Source: Glandiceps talaboti (lineage: Eukaryota > Hemichordata > Enteropneusta > Spengelidae). Taken from it: 47,500 nt of DNA. The stretch spans positions 13,717,822-13,765,321 of the forward strand of contig NC_135570.1 of the NCBI RefSeq assembly GCF_964340395.1, read 5' to 3'. The first letter of the stretch is position 1. Each line of letters begins with the position of its first letter. The notes under the pieces are model-generated. The model was not told where the DNA came from, made no database searches, and was given only the letters and a program-made list of their open reading frames with translations. Positions 9,401 to 21,473 of this stretch are shown piece after piece. The position numbers and the translations under genes are program-made.

Positions 9401-11110
9401 TAAATTGCATGGAATTACACTTCTTTGTTGAATAAATATATCAAAAAGGGCAATTCGATTGTCAGCTTACTCAACATTAATGAAATTGTTCTATAAAGTA
9501 AACGGGTTCGCCACACTATTTACAATAACGTAATCGAGCATGTCTGGTTTATCGTTGCTATGCACAAAATATGTTGTATCAATAAAAGACGAAGCTGACA
9601 AATCCAAGCGTAGACATGTCTATCATGACGAATCTACACAATCGATTTGCTTCAAATGTTCCACTAACAAACCAGCGTTTACAGCCACGATGTCTTCTTT
9701 ATTCAGAACAAAACTAACATCACAGTCTGTAAATTTCAAACGTTGGGTTTACATTTAAGAACACGTGGTTGATGTACACATATTTGATAGAATTTTCATG
9801 GATTTACATACTCGGATAGAATCATGTATGTTTGATGAATGGATCCTATATAGACATATGGAAGAAAAAGACCACGTACAAAGAGGAATGAATCGTTTAT
9901 AAAATTTGAATAACTTTACGGTAACCATATGTTCCATATTTTTGGTTTTAATTTGAAATTAGAAGAATCGTGTCTCTCATTTCTAATGAACCATAAAAAC
10001 TCCATGTACCATATAACCGGCGTAGAAATTACTGGTATATTTTCTAGGGGAAAATTAAAAGTAAATTGAGAAGAATATCTGATACTTTGCAGAGAACTTT
10101 TAAAGAGGCATGGGTCAGATCTGAATTCTGTTTTTTTTTGTGACATGTTTGTTTCATATCAAGAATGATACATTGTGCTTTCCTGAATGATGTTTGATCA
10201 TTACTAACAAGCATGAAATATGTCGGACAGGCAAATAAAACCGACAACAATTATTCGACGAGATATTTTTTGGGTGCACCGTGAAAGTGCCACTGACATC
10301 AGAATCGTAGAATAAATGCGCATGTATGAATCTGTATATGCTATATGGTATTCTATTCAAAGCAAAAATCAACATGAATATGATACAAGATGAAGTTTAT
10401 GTAATTTTTATAATTCAGGAAAAATACTATGTCAAGTTTATCCATGACCATGTTACTTTAATTAATGTGCTTTGTCAAGGTTCAATTGCAAGTTCAAAAT
10501 GTAGATTCGACACCAAATAAAAAAACGTAAGATTGATATCGAGTTGACACATAAATGTTTTGCGTTTTATAGAAAAAAAAATTAGAGCTGTTGTTGAGTT
10601 GTAATACAAAAATCACAAAATTATTCCACGATATAAAAAATGAAACTACTTGGCATACATTGTATGCATCTTGAAATTTGTCATTTTTTTTACATTATGA
10701 TAACGGATGTTCAAATTTCCCAGATTCCTACCATTTATCTTTTCACTATATTCCCGTCAAATTCATAATCACGACTCAAGTCCCACGTGTACTCCATTCA
10801 CAAATAATCAATTTGGTGGTTGCCATGACTCCGTCATCAATAACACAAAACATGTGCTTAGATTTTCCTGTCCAATAAATAATTTAGAAATACTGATAAC
10901 TGTTTAATTAAAAACATGTACCAATTCATTGGAGCACAATGGAATGCTTTCAATCTTAAAACTTGACAAATTTCTGATAATAAGGTGGAGGGACCATTTG
11001 TCATAGATAACTGGAACCATTATAGACGCAACAAACAGTAATCTTGTTCGATGTTATGTTATGTTAACAGAATATGTTTCAGCTAAAGACACCATATCCA
11101 GAAAGTGGCA
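9401..11110. other. AT-rich stretch, no convincing gene
   Basis: Several short frames exist on both strands. One (about 9770-9900 plus, containing DRIFMDLHTRIESCMFDEW) reads like protein but is interrupted by stops on both sides. It may be a decayed mobile-element frame. No splice-supported exon was found. Confidence 0.35.
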
Positions 11111-11117
11111 CCTTTGC

Positions 11118-11133
11118 CACACACACACACACA

Positions 11134-11171
<38 letters not shown>

Positions 11172-11434
11172 GTACGTACGTACGTACGTACGTACATGCA
11201 TGTATGCATGCATAAAATCACACGCACGCACGCACACACACACATACATACATACATACATACATACATACATACATACATACATACATACATACATACA
11301 TACATACATACATACAGAGACATACTCTCTCTCACACACACACACATACATACATACATACATACATACATACATACATACATACATACATACATACATA
11401 CATACATACATACATACATACATACATGCATACA
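11118..11434. repeat. Compound (CA)n/(TACG)n/(CATA)n microsatellite
   Basis: CA repeats cover about 11118-11168, and TACG and TGCA-type units about 11170-11210. Two long CATA blocks (about 11243-11316 and 11345-11432) are separated by an AGAGACATACTCTCTCTC interruption. Open frames across it are artefacts. Confidence 0.96.
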
Positions 11435-11970
11435 TACTTTGTACGTCAATGACGGTCACTGTAGGGGTGTTTTGTCCTCAGTTTGCATTATATTATGACG
11501 TAGTGAGTACTGACATTCATACTTTCTTGCTTGACCTGAAATTGGAATCGGAGTCCTCCTATGAATGATGGGTTTTCAATTCCCAAGCATTGCAGCTGTG
11601 TAATAGAATGTGCCACTCATGCTTTCTTTCATTCATTGGTTGACAATATTAAATTATTCCAACACCATACTGTATGTATTTCAGCTGTACACCCCAATTT
11701 GTCAAAACCATGGTAATGTCATACACAGAAACATGAGTCGTTTATATATAATAATTAGTTCTTCACGATTTAGTTTTGTTGCGAGTTCACTTTGTCACCT
11801 GGTTATCACGTTTAGTGTATGTACATACTATATCAAGCGAGTCCTACCTTCTATACATATATAGGTTTTTGTTCATGTTAGAGTGAGGCCAACATGTTGG
11901 TATTTGCATGAATATTCCTGAAATAAACTAATATCGAGAATAACAAAAATGAACTAAACCAATTTGGACA
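11435..11970. other. Non-coding spacer
   Basis: No exon or repeat was identified. An 84-codon frame at 11610-11864 lacks coding character. Confidence 0.4.
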
Positions 11971-11971
11971 A

Positions 11972-12285
11972 TTACTTGCATATCTATTAGTCTGATTTAC
12001 ATATAAATTACTTATATATTTATTAGTCTAACTTCCATATCAATTACTTCCATATTTATTGATGTAATTTACATATTATTTACTGGATATTTATTAGTCT
12101 AATTTACATATAAATTGTTTGCATATTTATTAGTATAATTTGAATATCAATTAATTGTATATTTATTAGTTATTACTTGTATATTTTGTCTAATTTACAT
12201 ATGAAATACTTGCATATTTATTAGGCTAATTTATATATCAATTATTTGCATATTCATTAGTCAAATTTACATATCAAGTATTGAA
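11972..12285. repeat. AT-rich minisatellite, about 36-bp unit
   Basis: About nine diverged units each contain CATATTTATTAGTCTAATTT followed by ACATAT-AATTA-. Units are mostly near 36 bp, with a few truncated. They are diverged from each other, so this is an old array. Confidence 0.85.
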
Positions 12286-13290
12286 TACGAGTTTGAGAAG
12301 TTTTGTTTAACATCTACATTGTATGAACGTTGAAAATGGTTTATGTTTTGGTCAGTTCCATGTATGAATATTCACACAAGTGTTCTTGGACATTATGCAA
12401 CTGTTTATTTTAAATCATTGGCCAAGTCTCAGCTCTTCTTCTCCAAAGACGCATCCCCTGAAACTTAGAGTTGACAGTTCATTATATCGTGCAAAAATGT
12501 AATTTAAATAACGAAGCTGATTTGCCTAAATATATTCATAGAATTCTGCCTGATATTTCCCCCCCCCCACCCCCATCATGAATATTTTTCAATATTCCAT
12601 ATTTTGTTACCAGACCTGTGACGTGGGTGCTCTTTCAAACATAAGAACGATGTAGAATATGCACGACTGCAACTATAACATGAAACATAGTAAAACACAT
12701 AGACAAGTTATGCCAATCATTTCAATACAAAAATTATTTTTTGATTGCATGTCACTTGCTAATTAAATTAGTGGCAAAGGTATGTTTGTACTTTGTGCGT
12801 ATTTGCAGGCAGACAATGTATGGTTGTGTCTAGACAGTGAGATGGTAGGGTATATTTCAAGTGGTTTAAGGCAACACAAAAGACTCCTAAAAATCTCCAT
12901 GGTTACGTCATGATTTCCCCCAAAACGTTTGCGTGACGTAATTATAGCGAGATTCAGTATCCAGCCATGTTCACTTTGTTCGTTGTTGAGTGAGAAGAAA
13001 ATGGGTTATCTAACACTATCATCCTAACTGATTAGCTGTTGATGTACGTGATGTCGCACAAATGCAAAAAGCGTCGTTTTTATGGCCAAATATTACATTG
13101 CTATCTCGACTAGTTTGATAAAGCTTATATATGATTTCACTTTGCCCATTAAATGCATTTATTGATTGATGCGATGCTTCCCGGGTCGATATCCCAATTA
13201 TGTAATATTATCAATATCTTTATCTTCACAACACCCAAGTTGTTTGGACGAAATTAAATCAATGCATGGTGATTTCAATAACGTAACATA
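12286..13290. other. Non-coding spacer with a poly-C tract
   Basis: A run of nine C followed by ACCCCC lies near 12560. Nothing else is supported. Confidence 0.4.
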
Positions 13291-13292
13291 AT

Positions 13293-13475
13293 GCACAGTA
13301 CGTAGCTAAACACATTCCACAGCAAGTAGCTAAACACATTCCATAGTAAGTAGCTATACACAGTGCACAGGAAACACAATACACAGTAAGTGGCTGAACA
13401 CAATACACAGTAAGTAGCTAAACACAATGCACACTAAGTCGCTGAACACAATGCACATTAAGTCACTGAACACGC
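13293..13475. repeat. About 24-bp minisatellite (AGTAGCTAAACACA units)
   Basis: About seven to eight imperfect units contain CACAGTAAGTAGCTAAACAC. The units differ at several positions. Confidence 0.85.
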
Positions 13476-13594
13476 ATTGTGAAACACAAAAAACACGTGT
13501 ATGTATGATTATACATATCAATACACTTGCGTATGTGTGCTCCTGTGTGTGTGTGTGTTGTGCGTGTGTGTATCTATCTACATTGTATTTGCTG

Positions 13595-13624
13595 TCTGCC
13601 TCCCTGCCTACCTGCCTGCCTGCC

Positions 13625-13689
<65 letters not shown>

Positions 13690-13694
13690 GCCTG
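13595..13694. repeat. (CTGC/CTGT)n microsatellite
   Basis: A short CTGCC stretch is followed by about 70 bp of CTGT repeats. Frames across it (SVCL and DRQT strings) are artefacts. Confidence 0.97.
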
Positions 13695-13699
13695 TCTCT

Positions 13700-14440
13700 A
13701 TCTGTATATAAGGGAATTGAGGGGAGAAACAAAACACTCAATAATAGAGAGAGAAAAGAATTAATATACAAAACCACGATAACATAGCTATTAGATGACA
13801 TTAAGAGACACTAACGGCGCACATCACAAAGGTTTTCACAATAGGGACCTTACTGAACCTCTTGAGACGCTAGTAAATGGATGTGTAATTTTAATGATTA
13901 CAGTAGCGGGTATTAAACGTCCCAGTCTATTTTTTTTATCAGAAATCGCATTACACTGTTTGAATTATAACTATACTGTATTAGACTAGGACGAAATTAC
14001 TTCAATCTCAAAGTAATCGCGTTATTAAATTGGCTTCAGACGTTGAATGCGTCACGCAACACTTCAACAAAGAAGCCAGTCTATACTTTGCACCATATAA
14101 TTGGTGGGAATATATGTTTTCCATTATCAAGCTCCTATAAATATCCGTTTATTGAAAATGTTGTGGAGATTTATGAGACTTCTATAAGAACATGTATGCT
14201 AGCTGTTTTTTTGTGAAAGTAATAATCGTGATGGGGGAATGAGTAATGGCGTCTCGTTTCTGCTGCCTTTATTACAGCCGTTTTGCTTGTTGAGTTTCGT
14301 TATTAGTAACATTTGCTATTGGCAGGTGTATGACTAGAGATAAATTGTCTTGGCATATATGTACGACGCGTTTGTTGAAATTATTGCTGGTCCGGTTTTG
14401 GTTTAGTTCTTGTTTTTTTAAGTTACATGTAAGGTTGTTA
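13700..14440. other. Non-coding spacer
   Basis: No coding or structural signal was recognised. Confidence 0.4.
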
Positions 14441-14445
14441 TGAAG

Positions 14446-14612
14446 TTAGGTGATAGTGGTGGTTGTGGTGATGATGTGGGTGTATATGTGTTATTAATGC
14501 TTGTGGTGGTGGTGGTGGTGGTGGTGGTGGTGGTGTTAGTTTTGAGGGAGGTGGTGTTAGTAGTAGTAGTGGTGGTGGTGGTGGTGGTGGTGGTGGTGGT
14601 GGTGATGATGAA

Positions 14613-14657
<45 letters not shown>

Positions 14658-14689
14658 GGTGGTGGTGGTGGTGATGGTGATGGTGGTTG

Positions 14690-14735
<46 letters not shown>

Positions 14736-14812
14736 GGTGGTGATAATGGTGATGATGATGGTGGTGGTGGTGGTGATGGTGGTGGTGGTGGTGGTGGTGG
14801 TGGTGATTGTAC
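14446..14812. repeat. (GGT)n/(GAT)n trinucleotide array
   Basis: About 360 bp consists of alternating blocks of GGT and GAT triplets. In the six frames it gives poly-Val/Met, poly-Ser/Pro, poly-Thr/Ile or poly-His strings. Because every frame is open and homopolymeric, it is not evidence of a protein. Confidence 0.96.
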
Positions 14813-16500
14813 TGCACATTTCAATTATGGTGGTGGTCCCGGTACTGGTGCTGGCAGAGGCAGAGATAGATTGTGTATGTATAGACGTTACAATAACTGA
14901 GTTTCAAGTTCAACCTCAGAATATCACGTGGTCTGAAGTTCAATACTACCTAATAAATAAGCGGAATTAATATTCCAAGCAACGTTTGCCAATAATGAAG
15001 ATTCCAATTATTGACGTCATGATTTGAATAGCAAAAAGTCGTCCTAGCAAGCTATTATTATCGATCGATGGAAACCGTACTAAAAATGGACTCAAATATT
15101 TGTTCTCAGCTTTTTCTATGCATCGTCCTTTCTCCAATCGATTGCAAGAGTAGTACAAACAATATAAGAAACAAAATGATTTATCAGAACACGGAAGGAG
15201 CTTAATATAGCAGTGAAATTACATATAATAACAGAAAAAAATAGCTAATAATGATTATAGGACACTTCTATAGAGTTTACTTTGTTGATAAAATATTGAA
15301 TACGGTCTAATGGTGTCAAACATTGAGGTTAAACTTTCAGTCACGAATGGAAGAGATCACTTGGAACACACCGAAGAATCATAGGTTTGCCTTTTTTGAT
15401 AGTAAGAATCTAAATTATTGGTGACAACTGTCAGATACAATAAACTCAAAACAAATAAACGATATATAACCTTTGACCTCACAAATGAAAATAACTAATG
15501 TGTTATTCAATTCATCTTACGTGTAATATTCACTTTTTTGTATTCTTTCCATGCTGTGAAATGTCCTCTCACTTCTGTTCCTAGAGCTTTGCTTGCCAGG
15601 ACTAGGCGCATTATGAAGCTTCTCTGTTATTACTATTAATGAATACAAATTATGTCCCCAACATCTTAAGGTTTAAGAATGTGTTCTCTCACTTCGAGGA
15701 ACACAGATCTGAATTAAAAGTTTTTCTCTTCTGAATTTTAATGGGAAGCCATTGCAATATTCTTCTACAAATTGAAGCGTGGCTAATCCTCGTCTCAGAT
15801 ACTACATAACTCTAACTATACAATCATTAAACAAATGCATGGACAGTGACGTAATTGTCTCTACTTTGCAAAGGCCTCATTGACACATGTCATGTAATAA
15901 GTACATCATTTCTCAAGGACATTCACAACCTCTGTTGATAGTTAGTCTTCTAATTAGTACTATGTTTAGTGTGTTCAAAACAGGAAGACTGCTTGTTTGA
16001 AAAGACACAACATTTTATTGAAGGACCGGTAGCTGCAACTGTTTATTCTTTGTCGTTAATTTTGGTATCATTAAATCATATCCCTCCATTGTTTAGGGTT
16101 AAATACACCAACCCTTAACATAGAACGGTTCAACCATTCGAGTTAGCTGATTAACATTGCTGGTGGTCGTTGGTGGTACTACGTACACTGGTTTGATGTC
16201 CGTGTGTAAACAGTTATGAAACACCATTGTGGGAAATTTCAAAACTCAACACAGTGACAATTTGCAATAATCATGTACCATTTAAGGTACTTAAATAATA
16301 ATGGTTAATATGCGTGTAACACATTTGTAAAGTAACTTACACAGTGTATATCGTGATCATGGCGTTTTACAATTTTGGATACCCATCAATATATTAGTAT
16401 GTCTCTTTTGATTTAAAAGCAATCCAAACCTTAGATGTGTCTGTGTATTTAGCATACGTCAGGGCCCACTTGAGATTTTGACTTTTGTTTTTAAATATTT
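14813..16500. other. Non-coding stretch
   Basis: No exon with supporting splice sites or known domain was found. Confidence 0.4.
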
Positions 16501-16501
16501 A

Positions 16502-16911
16502 CGAGTTTCCAGTTTGTCATATTTGAAAATGAAAAGTCCTACCTTTGTTCCTCAAATCGTAGTAATTGCGACATTTGTTAAGGTAATACACGGTCCATTT
16601 TTATTTTTTTATTTTTTTAGATTGCATGTACAAAATTTTATGTATTTCTTCCTCCGCTTGTATGGGTTGTTGAGAAAAGGAAAGCTGAATTGTTGATATT
16701 TAATTTATTTCTAGAATGTATACTAACACGCAAGGTAGAAATGTATTCTTTTCCAGTACAAATATGTCTCCACGAACCCCACTACTCATATTAACATGCT
16801 CTTGGCATTATTACATCTATATTTTTTTCAGGAATCCAGACGAGCTGCCACACGGACAAGGGGTGACATTTTTTACAATATTTGGTGCAAAATCAAGTGT
16901 ACTTTACACAG
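16502..16911 (+). CDS. Possible two-exon coding fragment, unrecognised
   Basis: Two segments have paired splice-like borders. The first (about 16512-16584) is preceded by GTTTCCAG and ends TTTGTTAAG/GTAATA; its open frame contains KMKSPTFVPQIVVIATFVK. The second (16832-16911, 80 nt) has a strong acceptor, ATATTTTTTTCAG, and donor, ACACAG/GTTAGT. Joined in phase 0 the second reads ESRRAATRTRGDIFYNIW and onward. In the other open frame it reads NPDELPHGQGVTFFTIFGAK, which looks more like protein but does not fit the phase of the first. No family is recognised and no partner exon was found, so this may be an isolated exon of an unseen gene or chance. Confidence 0.22.
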
Positions 16912-18250
16912 GTTAGTAAATATTGATTGTATATTTGTTAAAAACAACAACTCAGAATTTAGCAGTTTTGGAAAATGATAACATGGATTTGACCACTGAC
17001 CTTCCACGTCAATCATCGCGTGTCAATCAATGCGAGGTAACTGTGGGGTTGTGCCGTTGATTCTATCTGTGATGCGATCTATCGGATAGCAATACTTTGA
17101 TGCAATGTAATAAAATTACAACTCCAACTTGGGAGAAGCTCAAACTGCAATTTTTAAAAACAGTATAATCGGATAGTAGAAACGGTTGGATTTCGCGTAC
17201 TGTGTATATATCGCAATGAAAATGCACTCACGTATTACACCTACTGTGACAATATATACATTAGATGTTGTCCACCAGCGAGGAGTCGCTTTGACCCATG
17301 ATCTTTGATGGAATATCATCGAAATCGTTCCACAAATTTACACGATCATCAGCAATTAAATCACGTTAATACCTTGTATTGAAAAAAAAAGGAAAGTGTG
17401 ATTGTGGACGATGCCAATAAGGTAGTTTTCAACAGAACAGAGAAATCGCCTTACCTGTACCCATCGCAGTGGCTAGTGAACAGAGTAAAAATAGATATCG
17501 TAAATGGTTGTATCGCATTTTGGTGTCATACTATTGATGTTTACGAGTTCAAGATCACTTGCAAAATACACATTCAAATAACAATGTCAAGTTAACATGT
17601 TGCGTCCAGAAAACTGGATGGGACATCCCATTTTTTCGTTCATTACAGGGGTGGCAAGGTACTCTTAATGAGGTGGAAATTTAACATGAGCGTAAAACAC
17701 CGTATGATTCTATAATGAAAGCGCGAGTTCATATCACCATGGTAACACACAACGCGGTATATTTTCTGTAGCGACAAAGGGCAAGCAGAGCTGATAGCGT
17801 CTAATTAAGTTGACGGATTTTGTGTGTTTTTTTTAAATGTAAATTGGAATCCTGATCGCGAGGTGATGAATGGAGTACTGGTGGAGTTTATATATTGTCT
17901 TCCTGACTGTCGACAAGACTGCAATTTTTCTCCACCGGAAACGGAACTCGTAATTGTTGATGATATTATTGAATACGTCTGTAGTTTGTCATTTGTCAAA
18001 ATTATAGTGTATTATGCTTTGTATTGAAAAAGCTGAACACGTACTGAACTGACGGGGTCAATGCTGGTGCACCTTTATATTGACCAATATTATGAAATAA
18101 AGTGTAACCCCTTAACTCCTTCAACATAAATCACATTTGTGTGGACTTTGACGGATGTGGGTTATAACAAATAGAAAATCAATGCACTTTATATAATTAC
18201 AATTGTTGGTAATGTAGACCGGGTCCCGTGATTGTTTGCCGTTTGGTTCG
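16912..18250. other. Stretch with short frames but no supported gene
   Basis: Frames at 17398-17595 and 17824-18027 (the latter containing CLPDCRQDCNFSPPETEL) have mildly protein-like composition but no clear splice borders or recognised domain. Confidence 0.35.
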
Positions 18251-18256
18251 CTAGTC

Positions 18257-19045
18257 GACTGTTTGTTTGTTTGTGTGTGTGTTTGTTTGTTTGTTTGTTT
18301 GGTTGGTTGGTTGGTTGGTTGGTTGGTTGGTTGGTTGGTTGGTTGGTTGGTTGGTTGGTTGGTTGGTTGATTGGTAGGATGTTGGATGTTGGATGGTTTG
18401 TTGATTAGTTAGTTGGTTGATGGATCGGTGTGTGTGTGGATGGATGTGTTGATGAGTATGGGTTTAATTGGTTAATTGGTTTGTTGGCTGGTTGGTTGGT
18501 TGGTTGGTTGGTTGGTTGGTTGGTTGGTTGGTTGGGTGGGTGGGTGGTTGGGTTGATCGGAGGGTGGGTAGGTGGATGATTGCTTGGTTGGTTGGTTTGT
18601 TGTTTGCTTGCTGCTTGCCTGTTTAGTTAGTTGATTGTTTGTTTGTTTGTGTGTGTGTTTGTTTGTTTGTTTGTTTGGTTGGTTGGTTGGTTGGTTGGTT
18701 GGTTGGTTGGTTGGTTGGTTGGTTGGTTGGTTGGTCGGTTGGTTGGTCGGTTGGTTGGTTGATTGGTAGGATGTTGGATGTTGGATGGTTTGTTGATTAG
18801 TTAGTTGGTTGATGGATCGGTGTGTGTGTGTGGATGGATGTGTTGATGAGTATGGGTTTAATTGGTTAATTGGTTTGTTGGCTGGTTGGTTGGTTGGTTG
18901 GTTGGTTGGTTGGGTGGGTGGGTGGTTGGGTTGATCGGAGGGTGGGTAGGTGGATGATTGCTTGGTTGGTTGGTTTGTTGTTTGCTTGCTGCTTGCCTGT
19001 TTAGTTAGTTGATTGTTTGATCAAATGCTTGTTTGGTTGGTTGGT
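18257..19045. repeat. Tandem pair of about 380-bp GGTT-rich units
   Basis: (GTTT)n and (GGTT)n tracts are embedded in two tandem copies. Both copies share the non-simple blocks GATTGGTAGGATGTTGGATG (18369 and 18761), a TGTTGATGAGTATGGGTTTAATTGG block, GATCGGAGGGTGGGTAGGTG, and CTTGCCTGTTTAGTTAGTTG. The offset shrinks from 392 to 378 between the first and last blocks because the GGTT runs differ in length. The complement is strongly CCAA-rich. Confidence 0.95.
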
Positions 19046-19051
19046 GAACTG

Positions 19052-19288
19052 CTAGGTTAATATAGTATTAGGTTTTGTTATATTTCTGTTTTTGGGGGAG
19101 GAATATTCGTCAATTTTATTTGTAATAAACGTTCTTTTTCCAGTAGTAGGTGACGGTATAGTAGGTGCATTGGTCACTATAGAAGCACTGAGTATCAAGT
19201 GCTCCTTTATATGGCCTCTCAAATTGACAGCTGTACCTTTAGGGCGATAATAATGAATTGTTGCATGGAAGACAGACGAGCTAGTCAC
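19052..19288 (-). CDS. Candidate ORF or exon, unrecognised
   Basis: A 78-codon minus-strand frame (containing HYYRPKGTAVNLRGHIKEH and TNAPTIPSPTTGKRTFITNK) has mixed composition unlike the surrounding AT-rich shadows. The acceptor or upstream exon is not evident, and no known domain is recognised. It begins just beside the GGTT array. It is weak evidence for an exon; chance is quite possible. Confidence 0.2.
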   Translation of the reverse strand: MTSSSVFHATIHYYRPKGTAVNLRGHIKEHLILSASIVTNAPTIPSPTTGKRTFITNKIDEYSSPKNRNITKPNTILT

Positions 19289-19653
19289 TAAGTAATAATG
19301 TCTGTGTGAAGAAAGTCACGGGCCTTCATAATTACGATATCACTGGCTGGAATTGAATGGGGTGGAACGCTTTATAAAAACCACGTACTTACAATTTGAA
19401 ATGTCTTAACTATTGTTACTACAAGATACACTACTTAAATCAACGTCGGTGTAACTAGCGTTTTACCATGCACGAGCCAGGTTCAGCAAAAAATATGGAA
19501 TATATACTCTGGTCGTTCTACGTTACGACAACGCTTGTCTATGACACAACAACGTGTGTCTACGTCATTGGTTCTGCTGTGCTCGAAATATGAGTCAAAA
19601 CACTCAAAATTTTCATTACTTTCCCAGATTTTGTTTTTATTACTAGCGATGGT

Positions 19654-19813
19654 ATAATTATTCCCCAATATTGATTCTTCATTCAGCCAGAAAATACTCG
19701 TGTGACCTAATAAGGGTTGTCACTACGAGTCGTTAGACGAGGAGTCACAAGGACCCCTTAGGTCACTCGTATTTTCCTCGGCTGAATGAAGAAATCTATT
19801 GGGGGATAATATC
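19654..19813. mobile_element. MITE-like element with about 50-bp terminal inverted repeats
   Basis: The left arm reads ATTATTCCCCAATATTGATT, then TTCATTCAGCC-GAAAATACTCGTGTGACCTAA. The right arm is its reverse complement with few mismatches, ending GGCTGAATGAAGAAATCTAT then TGGGGGATAAT. The total is about 160 bp with no coding capacity. A diverged second copy is at 4075-4252. Flanking TA/TAATTA sequence could be a target duplication but is ambiguous in AT-rich DNA. Confidence 0.88.
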
Positions 19814-20213
19814 TAATTATATGTACACCCATATCATGAACGTAAGATACTGTTTTCCCGATGTGAAGAATTGCGATACGTCCATGCATGTATATGCTGT
19901 ATTCCTAAACCATAATATATTGTGACTGTTTTGTCTCCTGTCCGAGATGGGCAATGGTTGTGATCATGATCGTATATATGGCATCTGCATATTAAAAATT
20001 AACCCAATTCTGATTCTTGAACTTGAAGACTGACCTTGAGCGAGAGAGTGTATTAACTTTGAAAAGGGAAAATGATGTTTTCGCAATAGCCATTATTGTA
20101 TATGTACGTATTTATAATCTACACTACTAATTTAACATTCAACAAATACGTTTTTACCTTGAAGATAGAGTTCAAAGTTGAAAGGTCAATTATTAACACA
20201 TATAACCTTGGAC

Positions 20214-20250
20214 CTTGGAGTAATTATACTGACAGTATAATTACTCCAAG
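20214..20250. repeat. Perfect 17-bp-stem hairpin
   Basis: CTTGGAGTAATTATACT (20214-20230), loop GAC, then AGTATAATTACTCCAAG (20234-20250) pair perfectly. No U-tract or gene end is attached, so it is not a terminator. It may be the centre of a foldback element or a replication-derived palindrome. Confidence 0.9.
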
Positions 20251-20255
20251 CTTGG

Positions 20256-21015
20256 ACCAAGTAACACTTTTGTCTTTAAAATGCCCAGAAATTAAAAATA
20301 ACAAAAAAAATTGTTAGGTGTCCTGAAAGTCATGGAAGGGGTCTTGAATTACACCCAGAGTGCTAAATATAATGTGCACCCAGGAAAATATAATGTTACC
20401 TGACGTTGATACGAAAGACACTTTTCGTTCGTGAACTTTGACCTCAGAGAGCCAAGTCAGATCAGGGGCAGTACTACTACGTTGACTCATTAGTACCCGT
20501 GACAGCAAGGTCAAAGTTTTTGACTCTGAGTTCACAGTTGTCAAGGAAACGTAACGTATGAGTTATATGTAAAACGTGATTGTGGACTATTTACATCAAG
20601 AACAATTCCTGGTGTTACGATGTACACCAATCGAAGTGTGGACTCTCGGGGGAATAATATGTTTTTCGGGGATATAAGAAAACAAGGAAAGGTCTATTTC
20701 TATCGTCAAAATAAATCTTCAAATTAAAGACCAGACTTAACATATCAATTTGTCTCTTTTAGTTCGTTATAGTGTCCCTTTCCAACGAAGCGACCGAAAT
20801 TAAGAACTATAATTCATATCAGAATTCTAGATACGATAGCTCGTATTACCTGATGGAAAAGAGAAAGAGAAAAAGTGACATCACAAACGTAAATACAAAG
20901 AATCCAACAATCAGATCTATCGGATAACAGGAGGCAGAAAATAGCGATGCTAATCGTGTCTGACCCCTGGAAAGAGGAAATAGTGGTACAAGTTTAGGGT
21001 GTAAACATCGTACTC
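20256..21015. other. Non-coding spacer
   Basis: A loose inverted pair (GTGAACTTTGACCTCAGAG near 20430 against AAGGTCAAAG and CTCTGAGTTCAC near 20510-20535) is visible. No gene is supported; the 76-codon minus frame here overlaps it and looks like chance. Confidence 0.4.
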
Positions 21016-21016
21016 A

Positions 21017-21060
21017 CCAAACAAACAAACAAACAAACAAACAAACAAACAAACAAACAC
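21017..21060. repeat. (CAAA)n microsatellite
   Basis: About ten perfect CAAA units. Confidence 0.97.
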
Positions 21061-21473
21061 AAAGCTTTCAAGGTTCTGTAATAAATTGCACTATTAGGGG
21101 TATGGAATTACAGTACGGACTGACAATATGGCACTGTCAAGATATTCAACACGTACATCTATATACCGTTTATCCCTATTGTAGTGACGCTAACAATAAA
21201 TTGTAAATTGACACTGCTTTTTGTGACATTTTTTAAAAACATATTTAATGGTGCCATTTCCTTTCCACGCTAATAGCCATGAGTGGTTTTGCTTTCATTC
21301 CATTTAAGAAAACCGCCATCATCAATAACTTGAAGCCTGCATCGACTTTTTAATTAAAGACTCAATAATCGATTTGGAGCAATACTGTTTGTTCACACCG
21401 TACCGGTCGTCAAAAACTGTTGCATTCATGATGTGTTCATAAATGTTACCCAACGGTCTTATTTACTTGTCTC

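Noticed and set aside
14440-14970. 176-codon poly-Val/Met frame as a membrane protein
   Set aside because: Pure GGT/GAT triplet array with equally open frames on the other strand.
20214-20250. Hairpin as a rho-independent terminator
   Set aside because: The genome is eukaryotic and there is no following T-run.
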